This document shows, one piece after another, positions 6,680 through 14,040 of a stretch of DNA of 26,261 nt. Source of the stretch: Chloroflexota bacterium (lineage in GTDB: Bacteria > Chloroflexota > UBA6077). Under the pieces are notes generated by a model. It searched no databases, was not told where the DNA came from, and saw only the letters and a program-made list of their open reading frames with translations. The stretch's first letter is position 1, and every line of letters begins with the position of its first letter. The DNA is taken from positions 1 through 26,261 of the forward strand of contig JAJZRD010000031.1 in the NCBI GenBank assembly GCA_021845945.1, given 5' to 3'. Made by a program: the position numbers and the translations under genes.

Positions 6680-8911
6680 ATGCGCCCCCTCGCATCTGGT
6701 GCCGCCGTCTTCCTGCTGGCCCTCTGCCTTCTCCTGCCTTGGCCCGAGACCCGCTGGGCCGGCGCCTTCGCTCCTTCTCCACCCGGAGACGCGTGGCAGG
6801 GAGGCGCTTTGCTCTCCCAGGTAGCCCCCCTTCCCCAGGAGGCTCCGCTGCTGCTGAGGCTTCGTATGGACCGGACCAGAGCCGGCATCGGCGAGACCGT
6901 CACCGTCGACCTCCTGCTGGAGAACGTCGTCCCTCTCTTCGGCGCCGACCTCGCCCTCACCTACGACCCCAACCTGCTTTCGGTGGAGGAGGTGCTCCCC
7001 GGCCCGCTGTTCCCCGAGGGGCAGCGCTACGTAATGCCCTTCGATCCCCACGGCACGCCCGGTCGTGTCCGCTACCTGTCCACCCTACTGGGGGATGCCG
7101 TTTGCCCCGCCAGCACCGGTGTGCTCGCCTCCATACGGTTCCGGACCAGGGCTGCCGGCCCGGCTCACATTCAGTGGGATGACGCCGCCGTCAAACTCTC
7201 CGATAGGGGGTCCAATCCGCTGGCCTGGACCCCCGAGGATGCTACCCTGGAGGTGGCCGCCCCCACGTCCACCCCGGGCCCGAACAACCCGCCCTCGTCC
7301 GGAGGTGGTGGCGCTGCTCCCGAGCCGGCCCATACCCCCAGGCCCACCAGTACCCCCAGGCCGACCCACGTCCCCACGGCCACCCGTACGCCAACCCCTA
7401 CCCGAACCCCCAGGTTGGCTGGCGCGGCACCCATGACAATCAGGCTGCTGGAGACCGCGGGCACGCCCGCGGCCGATTCCTATCTTCCCTTCGCCACGGG
7501 CTCCAACCGGGGAGCGGACTACGGGGGTGCCCTCTTCCCCGAGCCGACCCTGGGCCCGACGGTCGGGGTTACTCTGCCCGAGGAACTTCCGCCGGGCATC
7601 CCGCCGACGGCTGGGGAGGGCGTCGTGGCGTTCCTGGAGCCTGTCCCCGGGGTCGGCGTGGTGAGGACGAGCCTCGGCGGCTCCCCCGCCGAGTTTCGGG
7701 TGGACAACCAGGGGTTCCCCCTGGCCGTGCGGGTGCAGTTTCGGGAGATTGCCCCCGACGTCGTCCTCCCCGCGGGCACGGGCATCGCCCGGGCCTTCAG
7801 CCTGGACCTCTACAGTCTCGATGCCGGGTCCAACACGGCCCGTCGCGTCGTATACAGCGACGGCCGGACCTCTGCCCCCATCGTCCTGAAGTGGCGGCTG
7901 GGGGAGGCCGAATTCGATCTCACTCGGGACCAGGCGGGGGTCCCGCACCCCGGCCGGCTGGTCTTCTACCAGATCTCGCCCGAGGGCTACCTGGTGAAGA
8001 TCCAGACCACCTGGAGCCCCGATCCGGCCCCCTACGGCACCCTCACCGCCGTCTTCGTGGATCGCTCCACCTTCCTGCTGGCGGTGCTGCCCCCTGAGCA
8101 GGAGGGTCAGACCGTGCCGGCGGATCACCGCTATTCTCCGCAGACGGGCTACAGGGTGAACCTGGATCGCTTCTGGGACTACTTCAACAAGCGAGGAGGG
8201 GTGAACAGCTTCGGATACCCCATCTCTCGGGAGTTCACCCTGAAGGGTTTCCCGGTGCAGCTGTTCCAGCGGGGGGTCCTGCAGGCGATGCCCGACGGCG
8301 GCGTGGCCACCATGAACCTGCTGGACTCGGGGCTCATGCCCTACACCCGGATCAACTCCAGCACCTTCCCGGCCGCGGATCCGGAGTTGGTCGCATCCGC
8401 TCCTCAGCCGGCCGAGCCGGACTACGCCGGCAGGGCCATCGCCTTCGTGCGGGAGAACGTGCCCGATCGGTGGGAGGGGTTACCCGTGGGCTTCCGAGGG
8501 GCCTACTTCTCTCGGGTGCACTTCGAGGACGCCTTTCCGGATGGTCGGGGTGAAGCTGCCCTGGTGCCGCTGCTCAATCTGGAGATGTGGGGGCTGCCCA
8601 CCAGCAAGCCCGCCTACGACCCCGCCAACCACAACTTCGTGTACCAGCGGTTCCAGAGGGGGATCCTGCACTACGATGCCACGACGGGCTCGACCCAGGG
8701 ATTGCTGTTGGGGGACTACCTGAAGAGTCTCATGACGGGGCAGAACCTTCCGCCGGACCTGGATCTGGAGGCCAGGGACAGCCCCTTCTACCACCAGTAC
8801 GATCGAAGCCGGCCGGGCCACGTAGGGAGGTGGTGGGAGCTGGAGGGCACCGACCTGGTGGGGGCCTTCGATATGGACGTACCCCAGGAGGTGGTGAGCG
8901 CGGGGCACTGA
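6680..8911 (+). CDS. Secreted cohesin-domain protein with Pro/Thr linker and C-terminal FGYP-type modules
   Basis: This 743-residue protein starts with a signal peptide (MRPLASGAAVFLLALCLLLP, cleavage near residue 30). Residues about 58-190 form a cohesin-like beta-sandwich (GETVTVDLLLENV, GADLALTYDPNLLSVEEV, TGVLASIRFRT). A linker of repeated T-P-R-P-T and T-R-T-P units (about 193-250) follows, as in exported multidomain proteins. The C-terminal half holds a segment FWDYFNKRGGVNSFGYPIS ... FQRGVLQ and a related later one (LLNLEMWGLPTSKP ... FQRGILHY), a pattern I associate with extracellular proteins of Chloroflexota. The ATG at 6680 is chosen because GGAGGT lies 4 bases upstream and it begins the signal peptide; an ATG at 6635 lacks both. 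No dockerin partner is in the window, so a cellulosome role is not implied. It has its own promoter and diverges from the export operon. Confidence 0.85.
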   Translation: MRPLASGAAVFLLALCLLLPWPETRWAGAFAPSPPGDAWQGGALLSQVAPLPQEAPLLLRLRMDRTRAGIGETVTVDLLLENVVPLFGADLALTYDPNLLSVEEVLPGPLFPEGQRYVMPFDPHGTPGRVRYLSTLLGDAVCPASTGVLASIRFRTRAAGPAHIQWDDAAVKLSDRGSNPLAWTPEDATLEVAAPTSTPGPNNPPSSGGGGAAPEPAHTPRPTSTPRPTHVPTATRTPTPTRTPRLAGAAPMTIRLLETAGTPAADSYLPFATGSNRGADYGGALFPEPTLGPTVGVTLPEELPPGIPPTAGEGVVAFLEPVPGVGVVRTSLGGSPAEFRVDNQGFPLAVRVQFREIAPDVVLPAGTGIARAFSLDLYSLDAGSNTARRVVYSDGRTSAPIVLKWRLGEAEFDLTRDQAGVPHPGRLVFYQISPEGYLVKIQTTWSPDPAPYGTLTAVFVDRSTFLLAVLPPEQEGQTVPADHRYSPQTGYRVNLDRFWDYFNKRGGVNSFGYPISREFTLKGFPVQLFQRGVLQAMPDGGVATMNLLDSGLMPYTRINSSTFPAADPELVASAPQPAEPDYAGRAIAFVRENVPDRWEGLPVGFRGAYFSRVHFEDAFPDGRGEAALVPLLNLEMWGLPTSKPAYDPANHNFVYQRFQRGILHYDATTGSTQGLLLGDYLKSLMTGQNLPPDLDLEARDSPFYHQYDRSRPGHVGRWWELEGTDLVGAFDMDVPQEVVSAGH

Positions 8912-9242
8912 CCGTGATTATTCATCGGCTTGTAGCCGCACCCTTTACGGGTGCGCGTAGCCACGTTCGGTATGGCGAAGCTTCACCACGTGGACCGCGC
9001 AGGCTGGCATATCGTCTCAGCCCTAAAGGGCCGGGTTAACCTACGAGGGCGGGTGGTTAACCCGGCCGTTCACGGCCGAGATGTATCACGACATTTGGGC
9101 AACGACCATCAGCCGTTCCAGCCACAGAAGGACGAACGACTGAAGTCGTTACTACCTCTATTCAGGATCGCGTTTCTGAAACCGGCACCTCGGGCAGGGG
9201 CCCCGAGTCAACCGCGGAGGGTGCAGAGAGTTGACGGCCAGG
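8912..9242. other. Repeat-filled intergenic region
   Basis: No gene is supported in these 331 bases. After the cohesin gene comes a 7-bp hairpin (CGCACCC 8937-8943 with GGGTGCG 8949-8955), which could weakly terminate transcription although no T-run follows. Next are an inverted repeat CCGGGTTAACC/GGTTAACCCGG (9031-9041, 9055-9065), a small GGCCGTTCACGGCC hairpin (9064-9077), and a half copy of the GACGAACGACTGAAG repeat (9130-9155). Confidence 0.75.
9021..9078. repeat. Inverted repeat with GGTTAACC arms and GGCCGT..ACGGCC hairpin
   Basis: The order CCCTAAAGGGCCGGGTTAACC ... GGCCGTTCACGGCC recurs in similar form at 15880-15927 (CCCTGAAGGGCAGGGTTAACC ... GGCCGTCTACGGCC), between dctP and dctQ. 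Two copies in non-coding DNA point to a dispersed repeat family. Confidence 0.75.
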
Positions 9243-9623
9243 CTAGATTTCCGAGAAGTCTATGCCTTCCAGCCAGCCTTTGGCCTCGTACCAGTTGAGG
9301 AGAACCTTCCGGATCTTGGAGAAGCGCTCCTCAAAGTCGTCGCTCTGGACGATGTACATGGGATTGGGCGTCACCACGAAGTGATCGTTGACCCACACCA
9401 GGTTGGACACGCAGTACTTGCAGTGCGCCCACAGGGGGTTAAGATCGGGCTTGGCTGCCCGGACATGATAGAAAAGGAAGCTGTCCTTGCCCGGGCCAGG
9501 AGTAAACGCGAATGGCGTCGTTGGCTCGATCTCGTGGCGAGGCAGCGGCGCCAATTCTTCGCTGTGCACGGTGCTCTCTTGCTCGACGCTCTTATCTTGC
9601 TCCATCGCGGTCATAGCCTCCAT
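9243..9623 (-). CDS. Hypothetical protein with HCKYC motif
   Basis: I do not recognise this protein of about 126 residues. The N-terminal third is acidic and polar and looks disordered (MEQDKSVEQESTVHSEELAP). The rest looks folded: a region TPGPGKDSFLFYHVRAAKPD, a CxxC motif in LWAHCKYCVSN that could bind a metal, and a C-terminal amphipathic helix (DDFEERFSKIRKVLLNWYEA). Three candidate ATGs lie close together (9623, 9614, 9605) next to AGGATGGAGG, so the start is uncertain by six codons. It has no signal peptide or membrane helix. A perfect TATAAT lies about 115 bases upstream, so it is probably a single-gene transcript. The next gene upstream encodes a MoaD/ThiS-type protein, but a functional link is not evident. 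Confidence 0.65.
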   Translation of the reverse strand: MEAMTAMEQDKSVEQESTVHSEELAPLPRHEIEPTTPFAFTPGPGKDSFLFYHVRAAKPDLNPLWAHCKYCVSNLVWVNDHFVVTPNPMYIVQSDDFEERFSKIRKVLLNWYEAKGWLEGIDFSEI

Positions 9624-9737
9624 CCTAGGCAGAGAGAAAAAAAGACGAGGAGATCCGAGTTCTGGCAACCCACGGCAGGAAACAGATGATGAGAGGCGGG
9701 TTCAACCGGGACCGGATACCTGTAACTACGCCTCTCT

Positions 9738-9743
9738 ATTATA
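9738..9743 (-). promoter_or_regulatory. Candidate -10 box (TATAAT) for the 9243-9623 gene
   Basis: On the minus strand GGGTATAATAG gives a perfect -10 hexamer. The -35 position at 17 bases reads TTTTAG, a poor match, so promoter strength is uncertain. The leader would be about 105 bases. Confidence 0.45.
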
Positions 9744-9798
9744 CCCTAATCGTCCACCACCTAAAAGTCCTATTCGTCTTTGAATCTCTCAGATTGTG

Positions 9799-10032
9799 TC
9801 AGCCCCCGCCCACCGGCTCGAAGATCTCCACGTCGTCGCCGTCCTGGAGAGGTTGATCCTCGGGGATCACCTGCCGGTTGGCCCGTACTATCCACACCTC
9901 ACCGGGGTGGATACCGATCTCCTGCAACAGGGTCGTCGCCGTAGATCCCTGGGGCAGCTCCGTCTGGAGAAGCTCCTGCCCCCTGGGAAGGTACTTCCGG
10001 AGATCGCCGAAGAGACGCACGGTTAGCTTCAT
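9799..10032 (-). CDS. moaD: MoaD/ThiS-family ubiquitin-like sulfur carrier protein
   Basis: This 77-residue protein has the beta-grasp pattern of small sulfur carriers: MKLTVRLFGDLRKYLP at the start, a middle helix with TATTLLQEIGI, then VRANRQVIPEDQPLQDGDDVEIF and a C-terminal tail ending PVGGG. The exposed terminal Gly-Gly is adenylated by an E1-like enzyme and turned into a thiocarboxylate that donates sulfur for molybdopterin, thiamine or another product. MKLTVRLFG and DGDDVEIFEPVGGG fit MoaD better than ThiS, which usually starts with a MxIxVNG-type strand. No MoaE, MoeB, ThiF or ThiG gene is nearby, so the pathway cannot be fixed from context. GGGAG lies 9 bases before the ATG. Confidence 0.85.
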   Translation of the reverse strand: MKLTVRLFGDLRKYLPRGQELLQTELPQGSTATTLLQEIGIHPGEVWIVRANRQVIPEDQPLQDGDDVEIFEPVGGG

Positions 10033-10415
10033 CGCCTATTTCTCCCAACGCTCGTAACTGAAGACCGTAACAGCCTTTTCAGCTATCAGCTATCAGCGGC
10101 ATGGTTCACAGGGAGAGTGACAGTCTAACGAAGGCAGGCTACCCGGATCGTCGTGCCCGACCTGATCGGGCATCCAGGGTCCCCCCGTTGGCGTGAAGGA
10201 GCAGCCTCACGAGGAGAGGGGACGTCTGGACCCCCGCGCAAGCGGGGGTGACGTTGCATTAAACTGTAACTCCAACTACCCGTCCCCATGAACCATGCCC
10301 TATCAGCCGTCAGCGGGCCCCAAATGTCATCCTGAGCGTTAGCGAAGGATCTCCAGTTTCGTACCTGGAGATGCTTCGCTACGCTCAGCATGACAGAGTG
10401 CAGCTGACCTCTCGC
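10033..10415. other. Intergenic repeat cluster between porB and moaD
   Basis: No gene is supported in these 383 bases. From right to left on the minus-strand transcript they hold the hairpin repeat at 10325-10395, a TATCAGCCGTCAGC remnant near 10300, a GGACCCCCGCGCAAGCGGGGGTGACG hairpin (about 10229-10254) facing a TGATCGGGCATCCAGGGTCC segment (about 10160-10180), and two tandem CAGCTAT-type heptamers (about 10079-10096). I see no clear moaD promoter. Confidence 0.7.
10325..10395. repeat. Dispersed hairpin repeat, second copy
   Basis: TGTCATCCTGAGCG at the left end is mirrored by CGCTCAGCATGACA at the right end, with matching inner arms GCGAAGGATCTCC and GGAGATGCTTCGC. It is the same family as 6373-6440. 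It starts 20 bases after the porB stop and may act as a stem-loop at the 3' end of the por transcript. Confidence 0.88.
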
Positions 10416-11324
10416 CTATGCTCCTACGGTCTGAGCCACTTCCACGGGACCCAGGCCGTACTTGGCCGCGTTGGCGTCCGCGATCACCTGGATCTGGCGG
10501 ATCTGCTCCTCGCCACCATCCATCTTGAAGAGGTGGCGGAACCTGGCCTGGAGCTTCAGGTACTCCTCCACCGGGCTCCGCTTGGCTACGGTCTTCACCC
10601 GGGCCACCTGGCCGTTCTCCATCTCGAAGAGCGGGTATAGCCCCGTCTGAACCGCCAGCTTGGCGATCTCCACCGTCAGCCGCGGGTCGAACCCCCAGCC
10701 CAGGGGGCAGGGCACGTGGATCTGCAGGTACTTGGGCCCCTTCACCTTCATCGCCCGCTTCACCTTCGCCTGCACGTCGTGGGGGAAGGCCACCGAGGCC
10801 GTCGCCACGTAGGGGACCCCGTGGGCCGCCGCGATGGCGGGTAGATCCTTCTTCATGGTCTCGTTGCCCCACGATCGCTCGCCCGGCGGGCTGGTGGAGG
10901 TCCTGGCGTCGAAGGGCGTCAGGCCGCTCCGCTGGATACCGGTGTTCATGTAGGCCTCGTTGTCGTAGCAGAGGTACATCACGTTATGCCCTCGCTCCAA
11001 CATGCCCGAGAGGGCGCCGAAGCCGATGTCGGCGGTGCCGCCGTCGCCACCCTGGGCGACCACGGTGATCTCGTCGGCCTTCCCCAGGGCCTTCAGTCCG
11101 GCCTCGATGCCGGAAGCCACGGCCGGGGCGTTCTCGAAGAGGGAGTGGATCCAGGGCACCCCCCAGGCCGACTCCGGCCACTTGCTGGAGAAGACCTCCA
11201 GGCAGCCGGTGGCGTTGGCGATGATAACCTTATCGCCGATGGCGTCGATGGCCAGGCGGGCCCCCAGTGCCTCACCGCAGCCAGCGCACGCCCGGTGTCC
11301 AGCCATCAGTGCATGCTTGTCCAT
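10416..11324 (-). CDS. porB: Pyruvate (2-oxoacid):ferredoxin oxidoreductase, beta subunit
   Basis: The beta subunit binds thiamine diphosphate and one 4Fe-4S cluster, and with alpha, gamma and delta it converts pyruvate and CoA to acetyl-CoA, CO2 and reduced ferredoxin. In this 302-residue protein the cluster cysteines are visible at C13 and C16 (HRACAGCG), C41 (NATGC) and C206 (HVPCP). The thiamine site is [14 protein letters not shown] (92-105) followed by [16 protein letters not shown] (119-134). The start at 11324 is preceded by GGAGG with a 6-base spacer; an in-frame ATG at 11378 would run into a repeat element. It is the last gene of the porC-D-A-B operon. Pyruvate is the likeliest substrate, but related 2-oxoisovalerate enzymes cannot be excluded by eye. 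Confidence 0.94.
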   Translation of the reverse strand: MDKHALMAGHRACAGCGEALGARLAIDAIGDKVIIANATGCLEVFSSKWPESAWGVPWIHSLFENAPAVASGIEAGLKALGKADEITVVAQGGDGGTADIGFGALSGMLERGHNVMYLCYDNEAYMNTGIQRSGLTPFDARTSTSPPGERSWGNETMKKDLPAIAAAHGVPYVATASVAFPHDVQAKVKRAMKVKGPKYLQIHVPCPLGWGFDPRLTVEIAKLAVQTGLYPLFEMENGQVARVKTVAKRSPVEEYLKLQARFRHLFKMDGGEEQIRQIQVIADANAAKYGLGPVEVAQTVGA

Positions 11325-11339
11325 AGTTCTCCTCCATCC

Positions 11340-11395
11340 TGTAGGGGCCGGCCTCTGTGCCGGCCCGAGGGCGGCCACGGAGGGCCGCCCCTACA
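11340..11395. repeat. Double-hairpin repeat between porA and porB
   Basis: The outer ends TGTAGGGGC and GCCCCTACA pair, and inside are two further hairpins (GGCCGGC..GCCGGCC and GGGCGGCC..GGCCGCCC). It fills the 80-base gap between porA and porB. Such elements can stabilise or separate parts of a message. The GTAGG ends resemble the element at 19691-19743. Confidence 0.85.
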
Positions 11396-11404
11396 GCGAT
11401 CACA

Positions 11405-12586
11405 TTAGTAGGCTGAAGCCAGCTCCCGGAGGAACTCCTCGTCCAGTTCCATGAAGTGGCTGTCCACGTATTCCGCCCTGGCCATCTCCACTGCCTTGCG
11501 GATGGTGCCGGGGCTGATGTCCTTGCCACCCAGCCCGACGATGAAGCTGCTCACCTCGGGGGAGTCCTTCATCGGGTGGAGGGCCGACCGGAGGTCACCG
11601 GCCAGGATCCCAACACCGCCCAGAGAGATCGCCTTCTCGAAGACGGCCACCTTCTTCATCCCGGCCAGCTTCTTCCTCAGCAGATCGACGGGGAAGGGTC
11701 GGTAGGACACCAGCTTCAGGGCGCCCACCTTCTGGCCCTCGGTCCGCAGTTCGTCCACCACCGACTTCAGCAGCCCCAGGATGGACCCGGTGCCCATCAG
11801 CACCATCTCGGCGTCCTCCATCCGGTAGCCCTGGAGCAGACCGCCGCTCCGGCGACCGAAGGTCCGCTCGAAGTCGTCGGCCACCGCTTCGATCACCTCC
11901 TGCGCCCTCTGCATGGCCTGCACGATGGCGAATCGGGTCTCGCTGTATCCCTCCTCGGCATAGGTGCCGAAGGTCTTGGGATCGCTGGGATCCAGCTTCC
12001 GGACCGGCCGGTAGGGCGGGAGGAAGCGGTCCACCGTCTCCTGGTCCGGCAGGTCCACCGGCTCGTAGGAGTGGGTGAGGACGAAGCCGTCCATGTTCAC
12101 CATCACCGGAAGCTGTACCCGCAGGTCCTCCGCGATGCGGTAGGCCTGCAGGTGGAGGTCCACCGCCTCCTGGTTGTCCTCGGCGTGCAGCTGGATCCAG
12201 CCGGCATCTCTTACCGAGTAGGCGTCCTGCTGGTCGTTCCAGATGTTGATGGGAGCGGAGATCGCCCGGTTGGCGCAGGTCATCACCACCGGCAGTCTCA
12301 GTCCGGCGATGTTGAACAGCACCTCGGCCATCAGCATGATGCCCTGGGAGGACGACGCAGTGTAGGCCCTGGCCCCTACGGCGCTGGCGCCCAGGGTAGC
12401 GGAGGCGGCGGAGTGCTCGCTCTCCACCTTCACGTACTGGGCGTTCAACTCGCCGTTGGCCACCATCTCCGAGATCTCCTGGACGATGTGGGTTTGGGGG
12501 GTGATGGGGTAGGCAGCGACCACCTGAGCCCTGCACAGCTTTACCGCTTCGGCTACGGCGTGCGAGCCCTCTACGACCTTCTTCAT
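11405..12586 (-). CDS. porA: Pyruvate (2-oxoacid):ferredoxin oxidoreductase, alpha subunit
   Basis: This 393-residue subunit supplies the pyrimidine-binding and transketolase-C-like parts of the thiamine enzyme. Family features are YPITPQTHIVQEISE near the N-terminus, VESEHSAASATLGASAVGAR, the SSSQGIMLMAEVLFNIAG segment, MTCANRAISAPINIWNDQQD, and in the last third GTGSILGLLKSVVDELR and the LKLVSYRPFPVDLLRK strand-helix. The length (about 390) is normal for a separate alpha chain. Its ATG overlaps the stop of porD by four bases (ATGA at 12583-12586), showing tight translational coupling. porB follows after a repeat-containing gap of 80 bases. Confidence 0.95.
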   Translation of the reverse strand: MKKVVEGSHAVAEAVKLCRAQVVAAYPITPQTHIVQEISEMVANGELNAQYVKVESEHSAASATLGASAVGARAYTASSSQGIMLMAEVLFNIAGLRLPVVMTCANRAISAPINIWNDQQDAYSVRDAGWIQLHAEDNQEAVDLHLQAYRIAEDLRVQLPVMVNMDGFVLTHSYEPVDLPDQETVDRFLPPYRPVRKLDPSDPKTFGTYAEEGYSETRFAIVQAMQRAQEVIEAVADDFERTFGRRSGGLLQGYRMEDAEMVLMGTGSILGLLKSVVDELRTEGQKVGALKLVSYRPFPVDLLRKKLAGMKKVAVFEKAISLGGVGILAGDLRSALHPMKDSPEVSSFIVGLGGKDISPGTIRKAVEMARAEYVDSHFMELDEEFLRELASAY

Positions 12587-12846
12587 GCCTCCACCTCCGG
12601 CACCATCTTGATGTCACCCACCGGACATTCCTGGGCGCAGATGCCACAGCCCTTGCAGTAGTCCAGGTTGCTGGTGTACTTCTTCTTCTCCAGGGCGTAG
12701 ACCACGCTGTCCGGGCAAACCATCTCGCACAGACGGCATCCCGTGCACTTCTCCTGCAGGAAGATCGGCCTGCTGCTTCGCCAGCTACCGGTCTTGTTGA
12801 CGAGGCTGGCCCCAGGCTCACCGTAGAGCCCTTCCGTTACCTTCAT
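12583..12846 (-). CDS. porD: Pyruvate (2-oxoacid):ferredoxin oxidoreductase, delta subunit (2x 4Fe-4S)
   Basis: This 87-residue ferredoxin-like subunit relays electrons from the thiamine site to ferredoxin. Two complete cluster motifs are visible: CTGCRLCEMVCP (C34, C37, C40, C44) and CKGCGICAQECP (C64, C67, C70, C74). The N-terminal part (residues 1-33, with GSWRSSRPIF) is the usual PorD leader. I chose the ATG at 12846 because AAGGAG lies at good distance; a GTG three codons upstream would overlap that site. The end overlaps porA by four bases. Gene order gamma-delta-alpha-beta is the common ancestral arrangement of archaea and thermophilic bacteria. Confidence 0.95.
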   Translation of the reverse strand: MKVTEGLYGEPGASLVNKTGSWRSSRPIFLQEKCTGCRLCEMVCPDSVVYALEKKKYTSNLDYCKGCGICAQECPVGDIKMVPEVEA

Positions 12847-12866
12847 CGCGAACACTCCTTACTTGG

Positions 12867-12934
12867 GCTGAGGACTGAGGACTCAGGACTGGGCGCTGAG
12901 AGCTGGACTCACCCCTGAGTCCTTAGTCCTCAGC
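12867..12934. repeat. Heptamer-based inverted repeat across the end of porC
   Basis: Two 21-nt arms built from GGACTGA-type heptamers (12867-12887 and 12914-12934) are reverse complements with one mismatch and a 26-base loop. The element contains the last codons and the TGA stop (12883-12885) of porC and ends about 20 bases before the porD start, so an mRNA hairpin would lie between the two cistrons. Confidence 0.88.
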
Positions 12935-13473
12935 ACCAGTTCGTAGGCCCGCCGCACGGCCTCCACGTTCTTGCTGGCGACGCGGCCCTCGCCGAAGTTC
13001 TGCACTATGGCCTTCTCCAGAGCCGGCAGCTCGATCTCCCCCGTGGCGGCCGCGAAGGCGCCCAGGAGGGGCATGTTGGCTCGATCCTGCCCCAGGAACT
13101 CCATGGCGATCTCGGAGGCGGGCACCGTCCAGACGGCTGCCTCGGCCCTGCCGGCAAACTCCTCCGGGCTTCCAGCGTAGTTCACGATGGCCGCCCCCCC
13201 GGCCTTGAGCCCCTGAAAGACCCCGAACTCCTCCGAGGTAGCCAGGGAGGGGTCGACGACGAGGATGTAGTCGGGGGTTTGGACTCGGCTGCGCAGATAG
13301 ATCTTCTGGCTGTCGAGCCGGACAAAGGCGTTCATGGGCGCCCCCATCCGCTCCGCGCCGAAGTGGGGGAAGGCCAGGGCGTACTTGCCCTGCTCGAAGG
13401 CGGCCATGGCCAGGATGCGGGCCGTGGTGATGGCGCCCTGACCCGCCCGAGCATGGATGCGGATCTCCTTCAT
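12883..13473 (-). CDS. porC: Pyruvate (2-oxoacid):ferredoxin oxidoreductase, gamma subunit
   Basis: The 196-residue gamma subunit completes the enzyme and contributes to CoA binding. Family hallmarks are the start MKEIRIHARAGQGAITTARI, FPHFGAERMGAPMNAFVRL in the first quarter, PDYILVVDPSL, and the late segment NMPLLGAFAAATGEIELPALEKAI. The start has AAAGGAG 8 bases upstream. The final residues (about TKDSGVSPALSAQS) are encoded by the heptamer repeat and are not part of the normal fold; the family usually ends near the ELVLR helix. It is the first gene of the por operon, and a TATAAT lies about 40 bases upstream. Confidence 0.94.
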   Translation of the reverse strand: MKEIRIHARAGQGAITTARILAMAAFEQGKYALAFPHFGAERMGAPMNAFVRLDSQKIYLRSRVQTPDYILVVDPSLATSEEFGVFQGLKAGGAAIVNYAGSPEEFAGRAEAAVWTVPASEIAMEFLGQDRANMPLLGAFAAATGEIELPALEKAIVQNFGEGRVASKNVEAVRRAYELVLRTKDSGVSPALSAQS

Positions 13474-13511
13474 TGGCGTTCTCTCCTTTGAACCGGGCTG
13501 TTGATACTCAG

Positions 13512-13517
13512 ATTATA
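13512..13517 (-). promoter_or_regulatory. Candidate -10 box (TATAAT) for the por operon
   Basis: Minus strand GGGTTATAATCTG contains a perfect TATAAT 38 bases before the porC ATG. No good -35 hexamer is found 16-18 bases upstream (CCCTGC at 17), so an activator or another sigma factor may be needed. Confidence 0.5.
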
Positions 13518-13563
13518 ACCCTTGCGATGCGTCTGCAGGGAAGGGAAAACCCCCAGGTGCCTG

Positions 13564-13860
13564 TCAGTTGGGGTCGATCTCCGGGGCCTCCTCGTCCCGA
13601 AGGTCGATCTCCTCGTGCTTGAGAACGGCGCGCGCTTCCTTCCCTACCCCGAGGTCCAGGCAATCGCAGAAGGTCGAGTAGACGGCCTTATCCAGCAATC
13701 GAAGATTCGAGGTGCCGGTCTCCGGCAGCGAGCCCTTTTCCTGGCGGATGTTCACCAGGTGCTGCAATCTCACCAGGAAGAAGTGCTGTAGATACCGAGG
13801 CGCGCGGTCGTTTTGGTCGCTAGGACTGCTGCTATCTTGGGAAGTCACGTTGCCGTACAT
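13564..13860 (-). CDS. Hypothetical small protein (98 residues)
   Basis: I do not recognise this family. The protein begins with a polar, probably flexible segment (MYGNVTSQDSSSPSDQNDRA). A helical core follows (RYLQHFFLVRLQHLVNIRQEKGSLPETGTSNLRLLDKAVYSTFCDCLDLG) containing one CDC pair, and the tail is acidic (KHEEIDLRDEEAPEIDPN). It has no signal peptide or membrane helix. The ATG at 13860 has GGAGG 5 bases upstream, which decides against an in-frame upstream ATG (13893). A TTGACA-17-TAGCAT promoter lies just upstream, so it is its own transcription unit between the TRAP and por operons. The good ribosome site and promoter make it a likely real gene. Confidence 0.75.
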   Translation of the reverse strand: MYGNVTSQDSSSPSDQNDRAPRYLQHFFLVRLQHLVNIRQEKGSLPETGTSNLRLLDKAVYSTFCDCLDLGVGKEARAVLKHEEIDLRDEEAPEIDPN

Positions 13861-13899
13861 GGTATCCTCCGGCCGGCGGCGCCGGCATTTCACGCCCGA

Positions 13900-13928
13900 A
13901 TGCTACCACCGGGCCGGAATTTTGTCAA
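13900..13928 (-). promoter_or_regulatory. Promoter of the 98-residue hypothetical gene
   Basis: On the minus strand a perfect TTGACA (13923-13928), a 17-base spacer and TAGCAT (13900-13905, 4 of 6) lead to a start about 40-50 bases before the ATG at 13860. A GC-rich inverted repeat (GGCGCCGCC) lies in the leader. Confidence 0.62.
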
Positions 13929-13975
13929 TTATCGGCATAGGTACCAGAATAAGCTTTGGAAACTCTGGCAGGGAG

Positions 13976-14015
13976 AGGGATAGGCCGTTCGGCGAGCGCC
14001 GAACGGCCTATCCCT
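13976..14015 (-). terminator. Strong hairpin after dctM (possible terminator)
   Basis: An 18-bp perfect stem (13976-13993 with 13998-14015) closes a 4-base loop. It begins 25 bases after the dctM stop codon and ends about 50 bases before the -35 box of the next gene. No T-run follows on the minus strand, so it is not a classic intrinsic terminator; it may still stop transcription or protect the 3' end of the operon message. Confidence 0.6.
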
Positions 14016-14040
14016 GCCTCGTATCCGGGGTATGCCAACA

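Noticed and set aside
8937..8955. Intrinsic terminator after the cohesin gene
   Set aside because: The stem is only 7 bp and no T-run follows; it looks like part of a dispersed repeat, so it is not listed as a terminator.
11456..12661. Plus-strand open frame of about 400 codons opposite porA
   Set aside because: It is rich in His, Gln, Leu and Gly as expected for an antisense shadow, and has no promoter, ribosome site or known motif.
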